From Capsulimonas corticalis (GTDB taxonomy: Bacteria > Armatimonadota > Armatimonadia > Armatimonadales > Capsulimonadaceae): 64,000 nucleotides of DNA. Within the stretch, counting starts at the first letter, position 1. Every line of letters starts with the position of its first letter. A program made the translations under genes and the position numbers. The notes below the pieces were generated by a model. That model was not told the DNA's origin. It ran no database searches and saw nothing but the letters and a program-made list of their open reading frames with translations. This document shows positions 24,997 through 30,334 of the stretch, piece after piece. The stretch lies in NCBI RefSeq assembly GCF_003574315.2, contig NZ_AP025739.1, forward strand, positions 1,178,001-1,242,000, written 5' to 3'.

Positions 24997-26250
24997 GTGC
25001 CGTCTTCCTTTGACAGTCACACCGAGCGGGCGGTCGAAATGGCCGCCCGCGAGAGCTATGGCCGTCTGCTCGCCTACATCGTCGCGCGCACCGGCGATGT
25101 GGCGAGCGCGGAGGACGCGCTGGGCGACGCCTTTTTGCGCGCCCTCGAAACCTGGCCGAAGAACGGCGTCCCGGCGCGGCCGGACGCCTGGCTGCTGACC
25201 GCCGCGAAGCGCCGCCACATCGATGGATATCGTCAGGCGAAGTCGGCGGCTCAGGTCATCGAGTCGCTGACAATCGCCGCCGAGCGCGACGCGCTGGAGC
25301 CGCAAGATCAATTCCCCATGGACATGGAGTATCCCGACGAGCGTCTCAAACTGCTGTTTCTCTGCACGCACCCGGCGATCGATCCGGCGGCGCGCACGCC
25401 GCTGATGCTGCAAACAGCTCTCGGGATCGACGCCGCGCGCATCGCCAGCGCTTTTCTGACATCCCCGGCGGCGATGGGCCAGCGTCTCACGCGGGCCAAA
25501 ACAAAGATCCGGCAGGCCGTCCTCCGCATCGACGCGCCCGACGAATCCGAACTGCCGCAGCGCGTCGGCGCGGTGCTCGAAGCCATCTACGCCGCCTACG
25601 GCCTCGGCTGGGACCGCTCCGTCTATGGCTCGGACCGCCGCTGGCGGGGTCTGAGCGACGAAGCGATCTGGCTCGCCCGCCTGACCGTTTCTTTGCTTCC
25701 CAGCGAACCTGAAGCCAAGGGGCTCCTGGCGCTGATGCTTTACTGCGAATCGCGGACCACGACCCGGCGCTCAGGCGACGGCGCTTATGTCCCGCTCAGC
25801 GAGCAAAACGCCGCGCTCTGGTCCAAATCTCTGATTGACGAGGCGGAAACTCTGCTCACCGCCGCATCGTGCGCCAGGCGCCTCGGCCGTTGTCAGCTCG
25901 AAGCCGCCATCCAATCCGCCCACTCCCGCCGCGCCTACGGCCAGCCGATCGACTGGCGCTCCATCGCCCAGCTCTACGACGGACTCGTCACCTTCGCCCC
26001 CACCGCCGGCGCCCTCATCGGCCGCGCCGCCGCCGTCGCCGAAGCCATCTCGCCCGCCGAAGGGTTACGATTATTAGAAGAACTGGACGCCGCCGCCATG
26101 ACAACCTACCAGCCCTACTGGGCGCTGAAAGCGCACCTGCTGCTCCAGCTCGGGAAACACCCCGAAGCCGCGCACGCCTACCAGCAGGCCATCGGCCTCA
26201 GCGAAGACCCCGCCGTCAAAGCGTTCCTCATGGGTCGAGCAAAAGAGTAG
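24997..26250 (+). CDS. ECF42-type RNA polymerase sigma factor
   Basis: A 417-aa protein, far longer than a plain ECF sigma. Residues about 10-75 are region 2 (YGRLLAYIVARTGDVASAEDALGDAFLRALETWPKNGVPARPDAWLLTAAKRRHIDGYRQ) and about 110-170 region 4. The C-terminal 240 residues contain GLSDEAIWLARLTVSLLPSEPEAKGLLALMLY, as in the DUF6596 extension of ECF42 (TPR-like, final repeats PYWALKAHLLLQLGKHPEAAHAYQQAI). ECF42 proteins have no anti-sigma; the extension is thought to control activity. The GTG start at 24997 lies 2 nt after the DGPF gene. Its stop directly abuts the convergent structured RNA at 26253. Confidence 0.88.
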   Translation: MPSSFDSHTERAVEMAARESYGRLLAYIVARTGDVASAEDALGDAFLRALETWPKNGVPARPDAWLLTAAKRRHIDGYRQAKSAAQVIESLTIAAERDALEPQDQFPMDMEYPDERLKLLFLCTHPAIDPAARTPLMLQTALGIDAARIASAFLTSPAAMGQRLTRAKTKIRQAVLRIDAPDESELPQRVGAVLEAIYAAYGLGWDRSVYGSDRRWRGLSDEAIWLARLTVSLLPSEPEAKGLLALMLYCESRTTTRRSGDGAYVPLSEQNAALWSKSLIDEAETLLTAASCARRLGRCQLEAAIQSAHSRRAYGQPIDWRSIAQLYDGLVTFAPTAGALIGRAAAVAEAISPAEGLRLLEELDAAAMTTYQPYWALKAHLLLQLGKHPEAAHAYQQAIGLSEDPAVKAFLMGRAKE

Positions 26251-26252
26251 AA

Positions 26253-26472
26253 TTTTCCGCGCGCAAGTTTCCGGAGCAAATGCGTTCGTCGCAGCGATGG
26301 CGCTCCGCCAGTGAGCTGTTACGCACTCTTTAATGGATGGATGCTCGTGATCCTACCTCCTGGGTTCTTCGCGCCAGCGCCGCTTCACGTCCGCAGGCCC
26401 ACAGCGGGGCCGGAGATACTGTTCCTCTCGTACTGATGTATGTATGCTCCGAAGATCGGGGCGCGCGGAAAA
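26253..26472 (-). ncRNA. Chimeric RNA element with 23S sarcin-ricin loop and L11-binding domain
   Basis: The outer arms form 12 perfect base pairs (TTTTCCGCGCGC at 26461-26472 with GCGCGCGGAAAA at 26253-26264, minus strand). Inside, the hairpin 26411-26451 presents the universal sarcin-ricin sequence AGTACGAGAGGA (26423-26434) on a 9-bp stem. Then comes a GGCCC/GGGCC hairpin, then 26308-26363, read on the minus strand as CCAGGAGGTAGG ... TTAAAGAGTGCGTAACAGC and CACTGG, which is the L11-binding domain of 23S rRNA (about 1051-1108 in E. coli). In the ribosome these two elements together bind translational GTPases. Here they are on one 220-nt RNA and in reversed order. I infer a ribosome mimic or decoy. 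It lies at the 3' end of the tRNA array. Confidence 0.7.
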
Positions 26473-26476
26473 GGGC

Positions 26477-26603
26477 TTGCCTCGCGCAAGTCCGGGAAGC
26501 TGTTGTTCGCACGCAGGATTTGAACCTGTGACCTTTTGCTTATTCGGCAAACGCTCTACCACTGAGCTAGTATGTAAGCTTCCCGCGTCGGGGCGCGAGG
26601 CAA
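26477..26603 (-). ncRNA. tRNA-like structure with extended acceptor stem
   Basis: The core 26505-26576 has a canonical D-arm (GCTC-AGTGGTA-GAGC), anticodon stem TTTGC/GCAAA with loop CGAATAA (G instead of U33) and a T-arm CAGG-TTCAAAT-CCTG, but the acceptor strands TACATAC and GTGCGAA hardly pair and there is no CCA. Instead the molecule continues into an 8-bp stem (GGGAAGCT/AGCTTCCC) and an 11-bp stem (TTGCCTCGCGC/GCGCGAGGCAA). So it is probably not charged; it may be a decoy or a scaffold. It sits 4 nt before the 23S-like RNA. Confidence 0.65.
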
Positions 26604-26624
26604 ATCGTATTCAGTTGTCAAAAA

Positions 26625-26712
26625 TGGCGGAAGGCATAGGATTCGAACCCAACTCCTTGCGGAGCGCAATGTTTAGCGGACATGCCGTCGGACCCGCCGA
26701 CGCTTACCTTCC
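26625..26712 (-). tRNA. tRNA-Ser(GCT)
   Basis: Class II tRNA: acceptor GGAAGGT/GCCTTCC, discriminator G, encoded CCA, long variable arm, T-loop TTCGAAT. The anticodon loop reads CCGCTAA, so position 33 is C instead of the usual U. Confidence 0.8.
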
Positions 26713-26803
26713 ACGATGTGCAATCACTCGTTTACCGTGGCAATTTGAAACTCGTCCTCGTAAATGATGCGCCCTGGCGTATCAGAAATGACAATATTCA
26801 AGT

Positions 26804-27091
26804 TCACTCCATATTTTCGAGTAGGGTGATGTAGAGATCCAGTTTTTGAACGACTTCCGTCTTCAGAGCGGATTCCTTAAACCAAGTGATCGCTTTTTCA
26901 TCATTTCCACTTTGATAAAGCGGAGGGATCGGCAGATGCTCTTCAAACCATGCGTATGCCTCCCGATAGGCGTCGTTTTCGACTTCGGTCAGCTTCTTGT
27001 CACGCACGAGAAACCAGACGGAGACAAAGACTCCATAGGGCATTTGCGTATGCGGGCTAATCGCATCCGTGCAGTAGCGAAAATATTTCAT
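26804..27091 (-). CDS. Hypothetical protein, 95 aa
   Basis: A small acidic protein between two Ser tRNAs of the array. It begins MKYFRYCTDAISPHTQMPYG and has WFEEHLPIPPLYQSGNDEKAITWFKESALK, helical with many aromatic residues. No known motif and no signal peptide. The pattern DEKAITWFKESA is reminiscent of small conserved phage or toxin-linked proteins but I cannot assign it. It reads in the array direction and could be made from the same transcript. Confidence 0.6.
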   Translation of the reverse strand: MKYFRYCTDAISPHTQMPYGVFVSVWFLVRDKKLTEVENDAYREAYAWFEEHLPIPPLYQSGNDEKAITWFKESALKTEVVQKLDLYITLLENME

Positions 27092-27101
27092 GGCTGCTTG
27101 T

Positions 27102-27187
27102 TGGAGGAAGGCGCAGGAATCGAACCCGACTCCTCACGGAGCGTAATCTTTTCAAGAGACCCCGCCGCCCAGCGGCGCTCACCTTCC
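27102..27187 (-). tRNA. tRNA-Ser(TGA)
   Basis: Class II tRNA with acceptor GGAAGGT/GCCTTCC, encoded CCA, loop CTTGAAA (anticodon TGA, U33 present) and T-loop TTCGATT. The discriminator base is T rather than the usual G of serine tRNAs. Confidence 0.85.
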
Positions 27188-27207
27188 TTATATGTATTGT
27201 CAAAAGT

Positions 27208-27297
27208 TGGCGGAAGACACAGGATTCGAACCTGACTCCATTACGGAGCGCAATCTTTTCGAGGGATGCCGCCGGACCCGCCGGGCGCTTGTCTTCC
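27208..27297 (-). tRNA. tRNA-Ser(CGA)
   Basis: Class II tRNA with acceptor GGAAGAC/GTCTTCC, discriminator G, encoded CCA, loop CTCGAAA (anticodon CGA), T-loop TTCGAAT. The anticodon stem is weak (one mismatch next to the loop). Confidence 0.85.
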
Positions 27298-27319
27298 GTT
27301 TTGTGTATTTCCTCTCAAG

Positions 27320-28024
27320 TCATTCGCGCTTTGCCGAGGCGATCAGCGCGCGGCGCTGCCCCCAGCCTGGGAAGGCGGCGGGGTAGGTTTCCAGTTCAAT
27401 CGTGCGGAAATATCGTCCGAACAACGCTTCCATCCATTCCACTTGAGGCGCGATCATGTGAGCGTGAACGCTCTTGCCGCTTTCTTCCGTGTAACTCCAG
27501 AGAATCCCCGTCACTGATATCTCGCCGGGCAAAACACTCTGCACCTGGAAAGGCAGATTGACGCCGGAGAGAAGGCGCGGATCCGCGAGCGGGACAAAAC
27601 AGCGGCCGGTGGGCGCGGTCCACAGGGCGAGGTTCGCCGCCAGGGTCTCCAGCTCCGACATCGACGATACGTAACCGTACGCATACCACATGCACGAAAC
27701 AAGGTCCCAGCGGTCGCGCCATTCGGGCGCGGGGTCCAGGTAGCTGCGTTCGTAAAACGTCACGCCGGGGTTCGCTTCCCGCGCTAACCGCAGCATGTCG
27801 GGCGACAAATCCAGACCCGCACGCTCCACACCGGGAAAACGGCTCAGAAAGAACCCGGTTCCACAAGCGACATCGAGCCAGGCTGGACTCCCCTCCAGCA
27901 GCCGAGCGAGAACTTTCAGTTCGTGCGCGGTATCGGACCTCGTTGTGTCCGACATCAGAAATTTCTCGTCATAGGAGCCGGAGTAAGCTTTGTTGTACAA
28001 CGCTAAAAGCTGTTCTTGATTCAT
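27320..28024 (-). CDS. Class I SAM-dependent methyltransferase
   Basis: A 234-aa protein starting MNQEQLLALYNKAYSGSYDEKF. The SAM-binding motif I is WLDVACGTGFFLSRF, followed by GLDLSPDMLRLAREANPG (acidic residue of the second strand), then WDLVSCMWYAYGYVSS. The substrate (small molecule or RNA) is unknown; placed within the tRNA array it might act on tRNA, which is only an inference. A longer frame upstream to GTG 28141 exists without a ribosome binding site close to it. The gene lies between tRNA-Ser(CGA) and tRNA-Arg. Confidence 0.75.
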   Translation of the reverse strand: MNQEQLLALYNKAYSGSYDEKFLMSDTTRSDTAHELKVLARLLEGSPAWLDVACGTGFFLSRFPGVERAGLDLSPDMLRLAREANPGVTFYERSYLDPAPEWRDRWDLVSCMWYAYGYVSSMSELETLAANLALWTAPTGRCFVPLADPRLLSGVNLPFQVQSVLPGEISVTGILWSYTEESGKSVHAHMIAPQVEWMEALFGRYFRTIELETYPAAFPGWGQRRALIASAKRE

Positions 28025-28192
28025 CGTCTCTGGGAGCCCTTTCACGATGGCGAGACATGCATCGCTCATGCCGATCGCCGTTTCAGCAAGCGGATAAACA
28101 TAGCCGTACGCTGCGCCAAAATGAATATCCTTCTTACGCACAGAGATTAGGCAATATTACTCCTCGCTGATGAGGTCGCTCCCCAAGATAAT

Positions 28193-28268
28193 TGGCGTCC
28201 TCGACAGGATTTGAACCTGTGACCTCGACCTTCGCAGGGTCGCGTTCTCTCCGCTGAACTACGAGGAC
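28193..28268 (-). tRNA. tRNA-Arg(GCG)
   Basis: Acceptor GTCCTCG/CGAGGAC, discriminator G, encoded CCA, D-arm GTTC..GAAC, stem CGACC/GGTCG with loop CTGCGAA (anticodon GCG), T-loop TTCAAAT. All arms pair well. Confidence 0.85.
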
Positions 28269-28279
28269 ATATCAGAACA

Positions 28280-28368
28280 TGGCGGAAGGCGTAGGATTCG
28301 AACCCAACTCCTCACGGAGCGCATTTCTTTCCAAGAAAGCCGCCGGACCCGCCGAGCGCTCACCTTCC
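28280..28368 (-). tRNA. tRNA-Ser(GGA)
   Basis: Class II tRNA with acceptor GGAAGGT/GCCTTCC, discriminator G, encoded CCA, loop TTGGAAA (anticodon GGA), T-loop TTCGAAT. It completes a set of four serine isoacceptors in this array. Confidence 0.85.
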
Positions 28369-28386
28369 GTGTCTTTCGTTTTTAAG

Positions 28387-28459
28387 TGCCCCCAGCAGGA
28401 CTCGAACCTGCGAATGACGGTATGTAACACCGCTGCCATAGCCGCTAGGCGATGGGGGC
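28387..28459 (-). tRNA. tRNA-Val(TAC)
   Basis: Acceptor GCCCCCA/TGGGGGC, discriminator A, no encoded CCA (CTTA follows), D-arm GCC..GGC, stem GCGGT/ACCGT with loop GTTACAT (anticodon TAC), T-loop TTCGAGT. Confidence 0.85.
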
Positions 28460-28464
28460 GAATT

Positions 28465-28538
28465 TGGCGAGACCGATGGGACTCGAACCCAGACAGGCTG
28501 AGCCAAAATCAGCCATGCTGCCGTTACATCACAAAGGA
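28465..28538 (-). tRNA. tRNA-Gln(TTG)-like, mismatched acceptor stem
   Basis: Anticodon stem GCTGA/TCAGC with loop TTTTGGC (anticodon TTG) and T-arm with loop TTCGAGT are fine, and CCA is encoded. But the acceptor strands TCCTTTG and CGGTCTC pair at no more than three positions, two of them wobble. The 5' half resembles that of the neighbouring Asn tRNA. Either a recombinant relic or a molecule with another role. Confidence 0.6.
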
Positions 28539-28568
28539 ACGTCGACAACGACTCTATTGAATTTTGAT

Positions 28569-28643
28569 TGGCTCCCCCGCCAGGATTCGAACCTAGACAC
28601 ACTGATTAACAGTCAGTGATTGCTGCCATTACATCACGGAGGA
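28569..28643 (-). tRNA. tRNA-Asn(GTT)
   Basis: Acceptor TCCTCCG/CGGGGGA, discriminator G, encoded CCA, stem ACTGA/TCAGT with loop CTGTTAA (anticodon GTT), T-loop TTCGAAT. Confidence 0.85.
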
Positions 28644-28646
28644 ACA

Positions 28647-28721
28647 TGGGCGCGGTGGCGGGAATTGAACCCGCTATTCTCGGCTTATGAGGCCGGCGTC
28701 TCTCCGTTTGACTTCACCGCA
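28647..28721 (-). tRNA. tRNA-Met/Ile2(CAT)
   Basis: Acceptor TGCGGTG/CACCGCG with a T-G first pair, discriminator C, encoded CCA, loop CTCATAA (anticodon CAT), T-loop TTCAATT. Whether it is elongator Met, initiator or a lysidine-modified Ile tRNA cannot be read from the sequence. Confidence 0.8.
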
Positions 28722-28734
28722 TCGTCGTTTTATG

Positions 28735-28807
28735 TGCCCTTAGCGGGATTCGAACCCGCACTGGTCGATGTTTAAGATCGATGCCTCTGCCGTTGGGCTA
28801 CAAGGGC
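28735..28807 (-). tRNA. tRNA(TAA), class I, nominal Leu
   Basis: Acceptor GCCCTTG/TAAGGGC, discriminator A, no encoded CCA, D-arm GCCC-AACGGCAGA-GGC, stem TCGAT/ATCGA with loop CTTAAAC (anticodon TAA), five-nucleotide variable loop and T-loop TTCGAAT. Leucine tRNAs normally have a long variable arm, so the identity is uncertain. Confidence 0.8.
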
Positions 28808-28822
28808 ATGTTTTATGTCGGG

Positions 28823-28895
28823 TACTCCCGCCGGGGCTCGAACCCGGATCACACCCTTATAAGGAGTGCGCATTGACCGATTATGCAACGGGAGC
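28823..28895 (-). tRNA. tRNA-Ile(TAT)
   Basis: Acceptor GCTCCCG/CGGGAGT, discriminator A, no proper encoded CCA (CCC follows), stem CACTC/GGGTG with loop CTTATAA (anticodon TAT), T-loop TTCGAGC. Confidence 0.85.
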
Positions 28896-28900
28896 GTAAG

Positions 28901-28974
28901 TGCCGCTGGAGGGAGTCGAACCCCCAACCTTCTCGTTCTAAGCGAGACGCCTCTACCAATTGGGCTACAGCGGC
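28901..28974 (-). tRNA. tRNA(TAG), class I, nominal Leu
   Basis: Acceptor GCCGCTG/CAGCGGC, discriminator A, no encoded CCA, D-arm GCCC-AATTGGTAGA-GGC, stem TCTCG/CGAGA with loop CTTAGAA (anticodon TAG), short variable loop, T-loop TTCGACT. It would read CUA, but it lacks the long variable arm of leucine tRNAs. Confidence 0.8.
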
Positions 28975-28982
28975 ATAATTTC

Positions 28983-29065
28983 GGAGGCCCTCATCCCCGC
29001 CACCCGCAAGCGGGTACCCGGTTCTCCCAATTCAGGGAGAAGGGGCCGGGGGGTGAGGGCCTCCC
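28983..29065. repeat. REP-like palindromic repeat
   Basis: GGAGGCCCTCA ... TGAGGGCCTCC ends enclose inner stems CCCGC/GCGGG and TTCTCCC/GGGAGAA. The same unit occurs, longer, at 33654-33814 and shorter at 29447-29497, all within the tRNA array. Confidence 0.8.
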
Positions 29066-29071
29066 CTCTTC

Positions 29072-29305
29072 TCACACATCCGAAGCGCGCCGTGTTTCAC
29101 GGTAATCCCGGCTGCGCTCCATCACATAGGCTTCCGGAAGCGCCGTGCCGACGGAAATGACGGTCCAGCCGTTTTTGCTCTTGTCGGGCTCGGTGAGCGC
29201 GACGTTTTGGCCGATCACCGCGTGGCGCTGAGGGATCCAGGCGACCTGCGCGACGCTGCCGCGCTGGAGGCCGCATTGGACATAAAGTCGTTCATATCCA
29301 GACAT
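29072..29305 (-). CDS. Hypothetical protein, 77 aa
   Basis: A small basic protein (MSGYERLYVQCGLQRGSVAQVAWIPQRHAVIGQNVALTE) with a beta-rich pattern; no recognised domain. AAGGAACG lies 8 nt before ATG 29305, a good start. It is encoded inside the tRNA array, between tRNA(TAG) and tRNA-Val(GAC), in the same direction. Similar small proteins are common in phage tRNA regions, but I cannot name a family. Confidence 0.65.
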   Translation of the reverse strand: MSGYERLYVQCGLQRGSVAQVAWIPQRHAVIGQNVALTEPDKSKNGWTVISVGTALPEAYVMERSRDYRETRRASDV

Positions 29306-29360
29306 TGTGGCGTTCCTTTCTTGTTGTGTTAAATCTCATCGCAATCTATAATCGCGCTAT

Positions 29361-29435
29361 TGGTAGGCCATGCGGGAATCGAACCCGCGATCTTCTCCAT
29401 GTCACGGAGACGCTTTGCCACTGAGCCAACGGCCT
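29361..29435 (-). tRNA. tRNA-Val(GAC)
   Basis: Acceptor AGGCCGT/ATGGCCT, discriminator A, encoded CCA, D-arm GCTC..AAGC, stem TCTCC/GGAGA with loop GTGACAT (anticodon GAC), T-loop TTCGATT. The loop matches that of the Val(TAC) tRNA, GTTACAT, which supports the call. Confidence 0.8.
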
Positions 29436-29446
29436 ATGCTTTCTTA

Positions 29447-29497
29447 CACCCCTCTCCCAATTTTGGGAGAGGGGCCGGGGGTGAGGGCCTCGGCCCT
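29447..29497. repeat. REP-like palindromic repeat (short form)
   Basis: CCCCTCTCCCAATTTTGGGAGAGGGG hairpin core followed by CCGGGGGTGAGGGCCT, as in the other two copies in the array. It lies immediately after the rtcB stop and may act as its 3' hairpin. Confidence 0.75.
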
Positions 29498-30276
29498 CAG
29501 TCCTTGTAAGGATCGAACTCGTTCTCGCCGGCCATCGCCACGCCGAGGGGCGTGAGGGTGTGCAAAATCTTGATCGAGTTCTTGTGGTGCTCCAGCACCT
29601 CCGGGAGACGCTTGTAGCAGTGCGGCGACTCATCCGTGCCCGCGCCGCGCAGCTCCACGCGCTCTTTCTGGACCCATTCGCGCATCATCTCCTTGGAGAC
29701 GACGCCCGGTTTGATCACTTCTCCCGTACGCCGGTTGACTTTGCCGCGCGCGGCGGTCCGGCTCATCACACGGCCCGCGCCGTGGACGGTGGAGTAAAGC
29801 GACTGACTCGCTTCCTCCGATTCGACTCCTTCGAGAATGACGGACTTGTCGCCCATTGAGCCTCCGACAAATCCCTTCTGACCTGGAAAGGCCGGGGTGG
29901 CGCCCTTGCGAACGACCCAGAGATCACGGCCGCCGTGGCTCTCCTTCCACGCGTAGTTATGGTGATTGTGAATCTCCTCCACAATCTTCGCGCCCAGGAG
30001 ACGCGCCACTTCCGCGCAGACCCAGTCCCGTCCAGCGTAGGCATACCGGCCCGCTAGAGTCATACAGGCGAGATAATCGGCTCCCAGGGAGGAACGGACA
30101 TGCAGCACCAAAGGGTCTACATCCATTCCGTCCTGCGCGCCGCCCGCATTCAAAAAGTAAGTCGCCGTCTTATGTCCCAGACCCCGCGATCCAAAGTGGA
30201 CTCCCACCCAGACCCGGTCCTTCTCGTCGGCGAAGTAGGGTGGAATGCTGGCGAGGTGGCATTCCTGCTCCTTTTC
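29497..30276 (-). CDS. rtcB: RtcB RNA ligase, C-terminal exon
   Basis: About 259 codons that continue rtcB after the group II intron. They begin near EKEQECHLASIPPYFADEKDRVW, then VGVHFGSRGLGHKTA (metal-binding His in HFGSRGLGH), NHHNYAWKES, KGATPAFPGQKGFVGGSMGDKSVILEG, and SLYSTVHGAGRVMSRTAARG, which holds the histidine that is guanylylated. So both GTP- and Mn-binding motifs are intact. Together with the exon at 32657-33094 the product has about 405 aa, a normal RtcB size. RtcB joins 2',3'-cyclic phosphate (or 3'-phosphate) to 5'-OH ends, as in tRNA splicing and RNA repair. The exon border is set by reading frame and may be off by one codon. The frame shown upstream of 30276 is intron sequence. 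Confidence 0.88.
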   Translation of the reverse strand, partial: EKEQECHLASIPPYFADEKDRVWVGVHFGSRGLGHKTATYFLNAGGAQDGMDVDPLVLHVRSSLGADYLACMTLAGRYAYAGRDWVCAEVARLLGAKIVEEIHNHHNYAWKESHGGRDLWVVRKGATPAFPGQKGFVGGSMGDKSVILEGVESEEASQSLYSTVHGAGRVMSRTAARGKVNRRTGEVIKPGVVSKEMMREWVQKERVELRGAGTDESPHCYKRLPEVLEHHKNSIKILHTLTPLGVAMAGENEFDPYKD

Positions 30277-30291
30277 CAACAAGCCCCCTCC

Positions 30292-30325
30292 GAACCGTGC
30301 TGGATACTTTCGCATCACACGGCTC
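30292..30325 (-). ncRNA. Group II intron domain V
   Basis: 34-nt hairpin with outer stem GAGCCGTG/CACGGTTC, a bulge and a GAAA-type tetraloop (TGCGAAAGTA). This is the catalytic core hairpin of group II introns and lies just upstream of the 3' splice site. Confidence 0.88.
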
Positions 30326-30334
30326 TCCAGTAAC

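Noticed and set aside
26253-26472. End of a real 23S rRNA gene
   Set aside because: The two 23S pieces are in the wrong order, only about 130 nt in total, and enclosed by their own helix; no other rRNA sequence is nearby.
28983-29065. Transposable element with coding capacity
   Set aside because: No open frame; the sequence is a short palindromic repeat.
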